From JAAURS01 sp031362245 (lineage in GTDB: Bacteria > Cyanobacteriota > Cyanobacteriia > Thermosynechococcales > Thermosynechococcaceae): a stretch of 14,127 bases of DNA. Shown piece by piece: positions 6,327 through 13,522 of this stretch (position 1 is its first letter; each line of letters begins with the position of its first letter). Position numbers and translations under genes: made by a program. Below the pieces are notes generated by a model. The model did not search any database, was not told the origin of the DNA, and worked only from the letters and a program-made list of their open reading frames with translations. The stretch is taken from assembly GCA_031362245.1 (NCBI GenBank), contig JANLSD010000229.1:1-14127 (forward strand). The letters run 5' to 3'.

Positions 6327-6595
6327 GACTCTAATTGTTCAAGGTAAATAAACTCAGGAGACTTCACACCTGCTTTTGCTCGGATCTCCACAAGCTGAGG
6401 TGAATCAAAGAATGCCTTTGCAGCCTGAAGTGAAGTCCATAACGAGAAATGCACAATTTGATTAGGATTATTCTCATATTTCAGTACTTGATAGGAGCGT
6501 TCTCCCGCCTCTTTTCTTAGGTCTGCTGCCTGGTCAAATACAATTTTCCAAGATTGATAATCTTGGACTTCATGGATGATAAGAACGTATTGCAT
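6314..6595 (-). CDS. Antibiotic biosynthesis monooxygenase (ABM)-like small protein
   Basis: A 93-residue protein with the pattern of the dimeric alpha+beta barrel fold: a first strand MQYVLIIHEVQDY (1-13), helix SWKIVFDQAADLRKEAGE (15-32), strands SYQVLKYENNPNQIVHFSLW (34-53), helix SLQAAKAFFDSPQLVEIRAKAG (55-76) and a last strand EFIYLEQLE (81-89). Members include cofactor-free monooxygenases, haem-degrading enzymes and many uncharacterised proteins; the reaction here is unknown. I chose the ATG at 6595 because the family-like first strand starts exactly there. The frame runs on to 6664, but the extra 23 residues look like noise. It lies 81 bp downstream of the DUF4188-like gene on the same strand and may share its PadR-controlled transcript. 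Confidence 0.7.
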   Translation of the reverse strand: MQYVLIIHEVQDYQSWKIVFDQAADLRKEAGERSYQVLKYENNPNQIVHFSLWTSLQAAKAFFDSPQLVEIRAKAGVKSPEFIYLEQLESGIL

Positions 6596-6676
6596 TGCAG
6601 TATTGCTCAAAATGCATCTAAGGAAAACAGGCGATCGCCAACCGCGCCCCCAATATTCATACAACTAAACAGGTGG

Positions 6677-7063
6677 TCAAACTCCATACAGCAGGGCCAT
6701 TCCTTGCGGCTCATGGATGTACTTGCCAGTTTTGGATGGATGGTAGATTTCATTATAGAGACACAAGCTATTGGGATGACGACGGCTAAATTGAATCATC
6801 TGATGATGGGCGGCACCTCGAAAAAAGTCCATCAACTGCTGGTCAGAGTTCCAATAGCTCACCATCACGATTTCTGTTGGCCCACAGATACCCGCTTTGA
6901 CTTGAACACATCCTGGCGCTTTCGCTGTCGATTGACGAATGTTGATGAGATTCTGCCAGATCCAGAAAAAACCTGTCCGATCTCGGGCAATTATGCCATT
7001 CACAAAGATGATCGCACTGGGGTTTTCAGGAATCTGGATTCCGTAGAGCATTGATTTTTTCAT
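6677..7063 (-). CDS. DUF4188 / monooxygenase-like protein under PadR control
   Basis: A 128-residue protein resembling the DUF4188 family of ABM-fold proteins. Visible marks are the first strand AIIFVNGIIAR (17-27), the strand-turn TEIVMVSYWNSDQQLMDFFRG (63-83) with the usual Y-W-x-S, the histidine pair in GAAHHQMIQFSRR (83-95), and the closing strand CLYNEIYHPS (101-110). Function is unknown; annotations such as monooxygenase are by fold only. The ATG at 7063 has an excellent ribosome-binding site, GGAGG at 7071-7075 read on the minus strand, 7 nt away. It is divergent from padR across 102 bp that hold two palindromes. An open frame of 166 codons on the plus strand covers both ABM-like genes but shows no family pattern and is their shadow. 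Confidence 0.75.
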   Translation of the reverse strand: MKKSMLYGIQIPENPSAIIFVNGIIARDRTGFFWIWQNLINIRQSTAKAPGCVQVKAGICGPTEIVMVSYWNSDQQLMDFFRGAAHHQMIQFSRRHPNSLCLYNEIYHPSKTGKYIHEPQGMALLYGV

Positions 7064-7085
7064 GCCGCATCCTCCGATTAGCTTT

Positions 7086-7103
7086 TAGTCAATTAGTTGA
7101 CTA
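7086..7103. promoter_or_regulatory. Palindromic operator 1, likely PadR binding site
   Basis: TAGTCAATTAGTTGACTA is a perfect inverted repeat with 7-bp arms (TAGTCAA / TTGACTA) around TTAG. It shares the core TCAATTARTTGA with the palindrome at 7121-7132, and the two centres are 32 bp apart, about three helical turns. It lies just after the predicted start point of the minus-strand DUF4188-like transcript and over the -35 region of padR. Assignment to PadR is by position beside its gene. Confidence 0.6.
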
Positions 7104-7111
7104 TAGTCGCC

Positions 7112-7141
7112 ATGATATAATCAATTAATTGAATATGTCAA
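7112..7141 (-). promoter_or_regulatory. Predicted promoter of the ABM-like genes
   Basis: On the minus strand a consensus -35 box TTGACA (7141-7136) is 18 bp from a -10 box TATCAT (7117-7112), one mismatch from consensus. The palindrome at 7121-7132 fills the spacer, and operator 1 sits just past the start point. A plus-strand TATAAT at 7116-7121 could be the padR -10 box, with a poor -35 at 7093-7098. The two promoters would overlap face to face and both be covered by the operators. Confidence 0.5.
7117..7136. promoter_or_regulatory. Palindromic operator 2, likely PadR binding site
   Basis: The perfect 12-bp palindrome TCAATTAATTGA (7121-7132) extends to ATA...TAT on both sides after one mismatched pair. 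It differs from the core of operator 1 at a single base. It overlaps the plus-strand TATAAT and the spacer of the minus-strand promoter, so a bound repressor would shut off both directions. Confidence 0.6.
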
Positions 7142-7165
7142 CCCACTCACGACGACGAATTTACG

Positions 7166-7726
7166 ATGGCACTGGCTCATGCAATCTTGGCGACGATCAT
7201 GAACTGTCCCTGCAGCGGCTACGATCTGCGAAAACAGTTTGAAGGCTCGGTGGGCTTTTTTTGGCAGGCGAGTTTTCAACAGATTTATCGAGAACTGGGC
7301 AAGCTGGAAGAGCAGGGGCTGGTAGAGAGTGAGGCGATCACTCAGCAGGGTCGCCCAGACAAAAAAGTGTTTTCTGTGACGACAGCAGGTAAAGCAGCGT
7401 TACAAGCCTGGGTTGGGCAGCCCTGTGATATGGCTCCCTTGCGGGATGAGCTAATGATTAAAATGTTTGCTGGATCTATCGTCCCGAGGGAAACGGTTTT
7501 TGTGGAACTCAAAGCACATCGCACGATGCATCAAGAGCGACTGGCCGTCTATCAGCAGATTGAACAGCATGGGTTCGCTGATCCGGTTCATTTAGCCGAG
7601 GATGCGTTGTTTCGCTATCTCACCCTTCGCGCTGGCATTCAGTATGAGATGGGATGGTTGGCCTGGTACGAAGAGGCGATCGCAATTTTAAGTTCACCGT
7701 CTACTGATCTTGGAAAATCCACTTGA
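7166..7726 (+). CDS. PadR family transcriptional regulator
   Basis: A winged-helix DNA-binding protein of the PadR family, subgroup with a C-terminal Vir_act_alpha_C-type dimerisation domain. Most such proteins are repressors released by a small molecule. Residues 3-80 form the winged helix: GYDLRKQF (18-25), the recognition-helix region FQQIYRELGKLEEQGLVE (37-54) and the wing GRPDKKVFSVTTAG (62-75). Residues 88-172 form the helical domain. At 186 residues it is full length. The ATG at 7166 gives the standard family start (ALAHAILATI), with no clear Shine-Dalgarno. It is divergent from the DUF4188-like gene, with two matching palindromes between them, so autoregulation plus control of the ABM-like genes is the likely job. 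Cys14 and Cys16 (NCPC) could sense redox or electrophiles; that is speculation. Confidence 0.92.
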   Translation: MALAHAILATIMNCPCSGYDLRKQFEGSVGFFWQASFQQIYRELGKLEEQGLVESEAITQQGRPDKKVFSVTTAGKAALQAWVGQPCDMAPLRDELMIKMFAGSIVPRETVFVELKAHRTMHQERLAVYQQIEQHGFADPVHLAEDALFRYLTLRAGIQYEMGWLAWYEEAIAILSSPSTDLGKST

Positions 7727-7730
7727 GGAA

Positions 7731-7758
7731 ACTAATTATGCGACTAATTATGCGACTA
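7731..7758. repeat. 12-bp tandem repeat at the padR / glycosyltransferase junction
   Basis: ACTAATTATGCG is present twice without a gap (7731-7742 and 7743-7754), and the start of a third unit (ACTA) follows. That partial unit holds the stop codon of the minus-strand glycosyltransferase (7756-7758). The repeat fills almost the whole 29-bp gap between the two convergent genes, where no terminator was found. Confidence 0.7.
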
Positions 7759-8919
7759 AATCTGATCTAGAACTTGAGATGGAATGTAACGCTCAAGTAA
7801 TTCCTGAATCTGCTGGTTGATTTTCGTGATCCCAAATCTTTGCAGCGCAAGGATGTGTGCCTGTCGGGCGATCGTCGCTGCCTGCTCTGGCTGATTTCGA
7901 CAGGTCGTAATAATTTTCGCTAGCGCTTGCGAATCTCCTGGAGGGCTAAGCCATCCGGTTTTACCCTGTTCCACCAGTTCAACAGCTCCCCCTGCCGATG
8001 CTGCAACCACTGCCCGTTGGCAAAGCATCGCTTCAACAATCACTCGACCAAACGGTTCGGGCGCAATTGAAGTATGGGCAACGAGATCGCACGCTGCCAT
8101 CAATGCCGGAATATTGGAGCAAAATCCCAAGAACTTTACGCGATCGCCAAGCCCCAATTCGTCTACCTGTTGACGCAGTTGAGCCGCATAATCTTGCTCG
8201 CCAAATAAAGCATCTCCCACAAATATCACAGAGACATCCTCTGGGCAGTGCAGCAATGCATCAATCAAAACATGCTGCCCTTTCCACGGCGAGAGACGGC
8301 TGAAGTGACCTATCACAAAGCAGGAATCTAGTCCTAACTGTTCCCGAATCGATGTCCGAGTCCTGTGGCAGTTGAGATAAGACGTTGACTCAAACCCGTT
8401 GTAAACCACATTGACCCGTGCTGAATTTCCCCCAGCCGTCACAAATGCAGATTGCGTTGCTTCAGAGTTAGCAATCACAAGGGAAGCAAAGCGATTTGCC
8501 AACGTAACTGCAAGCCGCAGATTAATGGGGCTAAAGTGCTCAAGGGAAAGAATATCGTGGAGATGATAGACCAACGGACGACGACTCAGAAGACTAGCCA
8601 TTGTCCCCACTACAAGCGCTTTTTGAGTATTTGCATAAATGAGATCGAAGTTACGACTCAGTTGGGCCACTTTTAAAACAAGAGGAATCAATTGTCCTAA
8701 ACTATTTAAGCCTTGAATCAGACTACTCTCTTTCCGCACCTGGATGGCTTGTGCAGCTAAAACTTGAGCAGGGATATGCTCCTTATCCAATAACGTTTTG
8801 AAAGGGCCATCTGAAAATAAAGCAACGAGACAATTATTCCCCCACGGCCTTGCAATATCCACTAGACATAACTCGGCTCCACCCAGATGGCCACTTTGAT
8901 CTAGAAACAAAATTTTCAT
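7756..8919 (-). CDS. GT4-family glycosyltransferase
   Basis: A GT-B fold, retaining glycosyltransferase of the GT4 type, cytoplasmic or membrane-associated, that adds a sugar from a nucleotide donor to a growing glycan. The 387 residues contain the acceptor-side glycine motif SGHLGGAELCLVDIA (9-23), the start of the second Rossmann lobe FVIGHFSRLSPWKGQHVLIDAL (201-222) and the donor-binding E-x7-E in EPFGRVIVEAM (Glu288, Glu296), followed by AASAGGAVELVEQGKTGWL (306-324). Donor and acceptor cannot be told. It starts 6 bp after the end of the next glycosyltransferase gene (8926-10071) on the same strand, so the two are co-transcribed. No clear ribosome-binding site is present, which suits translational coupling. 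It ends at the boundary with the padR region. Confidence 0.93.
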   Translation of the reverse strand: MKILFLDQSGHLGGAELCLVDIARPWGNNCLVALFSDGPFKTLLDKEHIPAQVLAAQAIQVRKESSLIQGLNSLGQLIPLVLKVAQLSRNFDLIYANTQKALVVGTMASLLSRRPLVYHLHDILSLEHFSPINLRLAVTLANRFASLVIANSEATQSAFVTAGGNSARVNVVYNGFESTSYLNCHRTRTSIREQLGLDSCFVIGHFSRLSPWKGQHVLIDALLHCPEDVSVIFVGDALFGEQDYAAQLRQQVDELGLGDRVKFLGFCSNIPALMAACDLVAHTSIAPEPFGRVIVEAMLCQRAVVAASAGGAVELVEQGKTGWLSPPGDSQALAKIITTCRNQPEQAATIARQAHILALQRFGITKINQQIQELLERYIPSQVLDQI

Positions 8920-8925
8920 TGTTTT

Positions 8926-10071
8926 TCAACGCAGTAAAACATCTCGGACTTGAGGAGCAATGATTTGCCAATCAAAATGGCTAGCAGCGTACTCCCGACA
9001 AGCTGAGCGGGATGGTAAAGAAAGTTTGCCCGTCAAGAGATCGCCTAGGCGTTCGGCGATCGCCATTTCATCAGAAGACTCTGTAATAAGATCTGGACAA
9101 AACGCACTAAGAACTTCTGGCATTCCACCCACTGGCGTGCAAAGGACAGGGGTTCCACAGGCTAAGGATTCTAATAAAACCAGACCAAAGCCTTCCAGCG
9201 ATTGACTTGGCATGACGGTTAAATCAGCCGCTTGATAGGCAATGGGTAATTGTTCGTCGGGTACGTAGCCCAGAAATTTTACGTGGCTTTCTATTCCTAA
9301 TTCCGATGCTTGCTGCTTTAAGGCGGCTTCCTGTGCGCCTTTACCTGCGATCGCCAAGCAAATGTCAGCACCACGCAATTTTACTTTAGCGAAGGCATTG
9401 AGCAGCACATCAAGCCCTACACGCTTCACAAGACGACGCGGCGTAAATAATGTAAATTGATCGGGCGGCCAACCTAAAATCTGCCGGGCCTGTTTCCGAG
9501 ATAAATCCATCTGAAATCGCCTTGTATCAACGCCTCCTGGAATGACGTGAATTTTGTCCCAGGGAATTTGATAATGTTCGTGCAGAATTTTACCAAAGGC
9601 ATTGCTGAGTACAATAAAGCGATCGCACCGTCGATAAACTTGCTTTTCAAGCCACCCTTTAAATGCAACGCTCCAAGGCTTTGCCCCTTCTTGTTTACTT
9701 TCCAAGGCCCAAGGCCCATGAAACGTAAATGTAATCGGCACACCGGAGGGGAGATCGTCCAACAGCGGAAAACTATACAGCGCAAAATGGAGATTAATTG
9801 CATCCACAGGGACGGTATATTGCTGTTTTTGGCGGAAGCGCTGACGGACTGACCATAAACGCTTTGGTAAAGGATCCTGAGGATTCGCTAAGTTGCACAA
9901 CGAGATAGCGGCCTGAGGTGTATGTTCCGGCAAGCCGACTCCGCAGAGATTGATGCGATCGCCGTCTTTAATTAACTGCTGCATCAGTTCATAGGCATAG
10001 CGATCCATCCCGCCTGGATTACTGGGGAACCAACCTAAACCTGCCAATAAGAACTGTGCAGAAGATGCCAT
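8926..10071 (-). CDS. GT4-family glycosyltransferase
   Basis: A second GT-B, GT4-type glycosyltransferase of 381 residues. Visible marks are the N-terminal FLLAGLGWFPSNPGGMDRYAYEL (7-29), HGPW (118-121) in the acceptor lobe, VIPGGVDTRRF (176-186) at the lobe junction, TLFTPRRLVKRVGLDVLLNAF (207-227) with the donor-phosphate Arg/Lys, and the E-x7-E motif in EGFGLVLLES (Glu293, Glu301). VGGMPEVL (314-321) follows. The sugar is unknown. It is the first gene of the two-gene glycosyltransferase transcript and is divergent from the PhyH-like gene across 87 bp. Several HIP1 octamers lie in this gene (9056, 9347, 9619, 9954), so it looks native to the genome, unlike the HIP1-free genes to the right. 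Confidence 0.93.
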   Translation of the reverse strand: MASSAQFLLAGLGWFPSNPGGMDRYAYELMQQLIKDGDRINLCGVGLPEHTPQAAISLCNLANPQDPLPKRLWSVRQRFRQKQQYTVPVDAINLHFALYSFPLLDDLPSGVPITFTFHGPWALESKQEGAKPWSVAFKGWLEKQVYRRCDRFIVLSNAFGKILHEHYQIPWDKIHVIPGGVDTRRFQMDLSRKQARQILGWPPDQFTLFTPRRLVKRVGLDVLLNAFAKVKLRGADICLAIAGKGAQEAALKQQASELGIESHVKFLGYVPDEQLPIAYQAADLTVMPSQSLEGFGLVLLESLACGTPVLCTPVGGMPEVLSAFCPDLITESSDEMAIAERLGDLLTGKLSLPSRSACREYAASHFDWQIIAPQVRDVLLR

Positions 10072-10158
10072 AGTGCAACTACATCGGTACTAAATTTTTC
10101 TATTAGATAAGATTAATCGATCTAAAGTAAAATAGAGAGGCTTTGTCGCAATTTCTCC
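10072..10158. promoter_or_regulatory. Divergent control region with an inverted repeat
   Basis: This 87-bp AT-rich region separates the glycosyltransferase gene from the oppositely directed PhyH-like gene and must hold both promoters. An inverted repeat TTAGAT (10103-10108) with N11 and ATCTAA (10120-10125) is a possible operator. TAAAAT at 10128-10133 could be a plus-strand -10 box, but no good -35 stands at the right distance. Confidence 0.3.
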
Positions 10159-11163
10159 ATGAACCTCGTCAAAGACTGGACGGCTAAAACAGACCAATTC
10201 ACCTCTGGCTTACTCCAAAGAGTCGCCAGTGTACCTTCAGATATTGCACTTTACTTTAGTTGCCTTCCTGTGATAGAGCAAAAAGTGCTTTATCCTCATT
10301 ATCAGTCGTTTCTTCAGCACCACAAGCCAAATCTACCTGAATTATCGGCCCAAGACTTAGAGGTTGCCCAAGCACTCGTAACAAAAGGGATTTGCATTAC
10401 GTCCTTGGATGCCCTCCAATTACCGCACACAGACAACTTTCTTGCCGCTGCCCAAAATCTTTCCGACGAACTAGCGCAGATGGCAGCGTTACCAAAGTAT
10501 AAAGGTAAGCATACACTGACTGCCACTGCCGAACAGATTATGCATTATCCAGACATTTTTCTGTGGGGCGCGCAGGAACGGTTACTGCGGATTACAGAAC
10601 ATTATCTAAAGTTACCCGTAGCCTATGATGGATTATCTTATTACTTCAGTATTGCCAATGGTTTAGAGGCAGGCCCTCGAAAATGGCACAGAGATAAAGA
10701 AGATTGGCACATGATTAAAGTTGGTGTTTATTTGAATGACGTAGACATTTTAAGTGGGCCATTTGAATGCGTCGATCCTGACGCAAATATAAAAATATGT
10801 AAGCGAGCAAAACAAAGATACCAAGTATTTCGAGATGATGAATTAAAAAGTTTTTTGGGAGAAGATTTACAAACTTGGAGAACAAGCTGTATTGGCTCTC
10901 GTGGAACTGTGATTTTTGTAGATACGGCTCACTATTATCATCGGGGTAGACCGCCTGTTACACAGAATCGTTCTGCCATATTTTTTGGTTATTTTAGTCT
11001 TCGCCCAAGGCATCCTTTTTTCTGTGGGCGATCGCCGCTTTCACAAAATCAGCTAGAACAACTTTCGAAATCATTGCCCAGCGATATTCGAGAGAGCATT
11101 CTCTGGAGAAATCGGCTACCAGGTATTGGCCGCTGGATTCCAAAAAATTATCTAAAAGTTTAG
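10159..11163 (+). CDS. Phytanoyl-CoA dioxygenase (PhyH)-like 2-oxoglutarate/Fe(II) oxygenase
   Basis: A 334-residue protein whose C-terminal half has the pattern of the PhyH branch of non-haem iron oxygenases, which hydroxylate or otherwise oxidise small molecules, lipids or sugars with 2-oxoglutarate. The iron facial triad can be read as His177 and Asp179 in KWHRDKEDWHM (175-185) and a distal His261 in FVDTAHYYHRGRPP (253-266). Arg271 in QNRSAIFFGY is the likely 2-oxoglutarate anchor. The first 120 residues show no recognised domain. The ATG at 10159 has no clear Shine-Dalgarno. It is the only plus-strand gene in the polysaccharide locus, divergent from one glycosyltransferase pair and convergent with another gene after 9 bp. 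A role in modifying a glycan or its lipid carrier is inferred from the position alone. Confidence 0.8.
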   Translation: MNLVKDWTAKTDQFTSGLLQRVASVPSDIALYFSCLPVIEQKVLYPHYQSFLQHHKPNLPELSAQDLEVAQALVTKGICITSLDALQLPHTDNFLAAAQNLSDELAQMAALPKYKGKHTLTATAEQIMHYPDIFLWGAQERLLRITEHYLKLPVAYDGLSYYFSIANGLEAGPRKWHRDKEDWHMIKVGVYLNDVDILSGPFECVDPDANIKICKRAKQRYQVFRDDELKSFLGEDLQTWRTSCIGSRGTVIFVDTAHYYHRGRPPVTQNRSAIFFGYFSLRPRHPFFCGRSPLSQNQLEQLSKSLPSDIRESILWRNRLPGIGRWIPKNYLKV

Positions 11164-11172
11164 TTTTGTATT

Positions 11173-12273
11173 TTAACAATCATTGACTAGATCGTGACAA
11201 ATTTGGGTAACACGCCGTGCAAGTAAAGTATAGTCAAAGTTATCCCGAGCAACCTTAAATGCGGCTTCTGCCACTTTAGTTCTACTGGGGTCTGCGACCA
11301 ACCATCGTATATGTTCGGCTAATCGAGCTGGATGGCGATCGTCTCGCACGCCTTCATAGGGAAGCAGGCAACCAACACCAGGCAACACGCGCTTAGCTTC
11401 GCCAACATCAGTCGCAATGACATATTTTCCATAGGCAAGATAGAGGGGTAACTTACCAGTTGTACGCACCATCCCCACTAAATCATTAGATTGAGTAGAG
11501 ATGCAGACATCCATAATGCTGAGGTGGCGAAGCATTTCCTCATAGGGGAGTTGACCAGTAAAAATAACGCGATCACTAATCTCCAGCTCTCTTGCCCTTG
11601 TTTCCAAGATTTGACGACCATCGCCATCGCCAATCAATAGGGCTTTAACAGGTAAGTCTATGAGTAGCGCCAAGGCTTCAATCACATCCCAGCCGTAGCA
11701 CATACGATGTCTCTCCGACCAGATCATCGTTCCAACCATTCCCACAACAAAGTTTTGCTCTAATTCAAGTTCTGAGTGCAAAGATAAATGATTGGTAGAA
11801 CTAATGCCTAGAGTATCGACACCATCAGGAACGAATACAACATTTTTGATACCTTGACTTTCTAGAAAATTCTTATGATAACTGCCACGTACGATAAAGC
11901 GATCGGAGCGATTAACTGAAATTTGTTCGATCCAGTCGATCAGTTCTAATTGTCTTTTAGAATAGTTTCCAGTAGATTTGGCCAGTTCGTAGGCGACATC
12001 TCCTGTGTCGGTTATCAGTTTACACCCTAATAATAGTTTTGAAATTTGTCCTGCCAAAACGCCCGTATACGCGGTATCCATGACATAAATAATATCAGGA
12101 TGAAAGCGTAAAGCAGATTGAATGAATGAAAGAATACCTTTCCATTTTGAGATGGGTCTGTATTTAAAACGAATTTCCCAGGCTTCTGGAAATCTTTCAG
12201 CAAAATTTTGGGCGCGAACAGCGGCAGCACTTGTCTCAGAACCATTCACAAAATATAGCAACTTCACGCTCAT
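11173..12273 (-). CDS. GT-B type glycosyltransferase, GT4-like, without the E-x7-E motif
   Basis: A 366-residue protein with GT4-like architecture. The N-terminal lobe begins MSVKLLYFVNGSETSAAAVRA, then come DIIYVMDTAYTGVLAGQISK (60-79), VPDGVDTLGI (148-157) at the lobe junction, the second-lobe start FVVGMVGTMIWSER (175-188) and VKALLIGDGDGRQILE (209-224). The donor-site segment reads NDLVGMVRTTGKLPLYLAYG (263-282), then VIATDVGEAKRVLP (285-298). The two glutamates usual at this place are absent, with K274 and L275 near the second position; a subgroup of GT4-like proteins carries such a RTTGKLPxYLA version. Catalysis is therefore probable but unproven. It lies 9 bp after the next glycosyltransferase gene (12283-13503) on the same strand and is in its transcript. 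No ribosome-binding site is evident. Confidence 0.82.
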   Translation of the reverse strand: MSVKLLYFVNGSETSAAAVRAQNFAERFPEAWEIRFKYRPISKWKGILSFIQSALRFHPDIIYVMDTAYTGVLAGQISKLLLGCKLITDTGDVAYELAKSTGNYSKRQLELIDWIEQISVNRSDRFIVRGSYHKNFLESQGIKNVVFVPDGVDTLGISSTNHLSLHSELELEQNFVVGMVGTMIWSERHRMCYGWDVIEALALLIDLPVKALLIGDGDGRQILETRARELEISDRVIFTGQLPYEEMLRHLSIMDVCISTQSNDLVGMVRTTGKLPLYLAYGKYVIATDVGEAKRVLPGVGCLLPYEGVRDDRHPARLAEHIRWLVADPSRTKVAEAAFKVARDNFDYTLLARRVTQICHDLVNDC

Positions 12274-12282
12274 AGTCTATTT

Positions 12283-13503
12283 TTATACAAAGCTAGACAC
12301 TTTTTCAAATAAAAGAACCATATCTTTTGCGATTTTATCGGGATCGAAATGTTTTTGAGCTTGTTCGCGAGCACTTTGACGAAGTTCTTGGCGGCGGGTT
12401 GTATTCAAATCCACAATCAATTGTCGAACTTGGTGATCAAATTCATCCATATTGCCTGATGGAAAAGATCGAAAACAATCCCCTTCAACAATTTCTCCTG
12501 CACCCACTGCATCACTTGCAATAATACAGAGTCCACGACTTAAGGCTTCACTGACAACAATGGGGCCTGGTTCATATAAGCTAGGGACTAATAGAATATC
12601 GGCAGAATCATAGGTTGCCATCATATCAGGATGTGGCAATTCACCTCGATAGCGAGCAGTCTTTGGATTTAGGTTTTTAAGATGTCCTCGATAATCAGAC
12701 CATTGGGTGTATCCGCCAATTACGTCAATTTGAATCTGTCCTGCAAGATCGTCCAGTCGATGGCTCAGCTCAACAATATATTCCAAGCCTTTACGAAAAC
12801 TGATCCGCGAAATAAACAATAGATTGGTTACAGTCCGGTGAGCACTAGCTTCGTCTACAGCCATTGCCGTAGAAAGATCTTGCATTTTTGTGGGGTGGTA
12901 AATTACAGCTTGACGTTCTGGTGCAATACCGTAGTCTGCAGCCATAAGCCGATTAAATCTCCAGCTAGGTCCAATAATTAAAGCAGGTTTATCAGCTTGG
13001 CGTTTTTGAACCCAAACTCGATAGGTATAATAAATTCGCGTAATATAGTGGACTAAAAAATTTTCGGACTGAAGAGCATAGGAACTTTCACGACGATGCC
13101 AATATAACTCGCCTGCTGCATGGGAGCATGGATAGATTACAACAGGAGGTAATTTATCTAGATTTTGGGCCAACTTAAAGAGTTCTGTCTGAGAAAATTG
13201 AAAAACACAGTTATAGGGGTGCTGAGCATGGTTTTCAATAAGCTTGTCACATAGACGATTGTAAGCCTTGGTACGGGCCACAGTACCCGATAAAAAAGCA
13301 AGAAAAGGGTTGCGGCTGTACCACTTATCCCATTCCCATTGACGCGGGGTTGTAACAAATGTGAGATTATCAATATTTTGCAGTCGTTCAGGTATGTCTT
13401 CAAAAGAGCAGTAATAATCCACCTGAAGACCTTGATGCAGAAGCCCCTCTAAAAGAAAAGTTCCTAGACCAGATACACCACTACCTATCCACGCAATTTT
13501 CAT
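12283..13503 (-). CDS. GT4-family glycosyltransferase
   Basis: A 406-residue GT-B glycosyltransferase. It starts MKIAWIGSGVSGLGTFLLEGL, has the second-lobe start NLLFISRISFRKGLEYIVEL (227-246) with donor-phosphate Arg233 and Lys238, a donor-site segment ADILLVPSLYEPGPIVVSEAL (301-321) with the E-x7-E pair Glu311 and Glu319, and DAVGAGEIV (331-339). The acceptor lobe is richer in aromatic residues than in the other three (for example RIYYTYRVWVQKRQ, 156-169), which may mean contact with the membrane. A ribosome-binding match AAGGT lies about 8 nt before the ATG at 13503. The gene follows the ligase/Wzy-like gene by 19 bp and precedes the next glycosyltransferase by 9 bp, so all three form one transcript entering from the right. 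It has no HIP1 site. Confidence 0.92.
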   Translation of the reverse strand: MKIAWIGSGVSGLGTFLLEGLLHQGLQVDYYCSFEDIPERLQNIDNLTFVTTPRQWEWDKWYSRNPFLAFLSGTVARTKAYNRLCDKLIENHAQHPYNCVFQFSQTELFKLAQNLDKLPPVVIYPCSHAAGELYWHRRESSYALQSENFLVHYITRIYYTYRVWVQKRQADKPALIIGPSWRFNRLMAADYGIAPERQAVIYHPTKMQDLSTAMAVDEASAHRTVTNLLFISRISFRKGLEYIVELSHRLDDLAGQIQIDVIGGYTQWSDYRGHLKNLNPKTARYRGELPHPDMMATYDSADILLVPSLYEPGPIVVSEALSRGLCIIASDAVGAGEIVEGDCFRSFPSGNMDEFDHQVRQLIVDLNTTRRQELRQSAREQAQKHFDPDKIAKDMVLLFEKVSSFV

Positions 13504-13522
13504 TGTTTACCTTATATTTGAT

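Noticed and set aside
6554..7054. A 166-codon plus-strand open frame opposite the two ABM-like genes
   Set aside because: It spans parts of two minus-strand genes that have family patterns and, for one, a strong ribosome-binding site. Its own product shows no domain or start signal.
7097..7121. padR promoter using TTGACT (7097) with TATAAT (7116)
   Set aside because: The spacer is only 13 bp, too short for a sigma-70 promoter, and the TTGACT is part of the operator palindrome. TATAAT may still be used with a weak -35.
8452..8676. A 74-codon plus-strand open frame inside the first glycosyltransferase gene
   Set aside because: It lies wholly antisense within a confident gene and shows no recognisable product.
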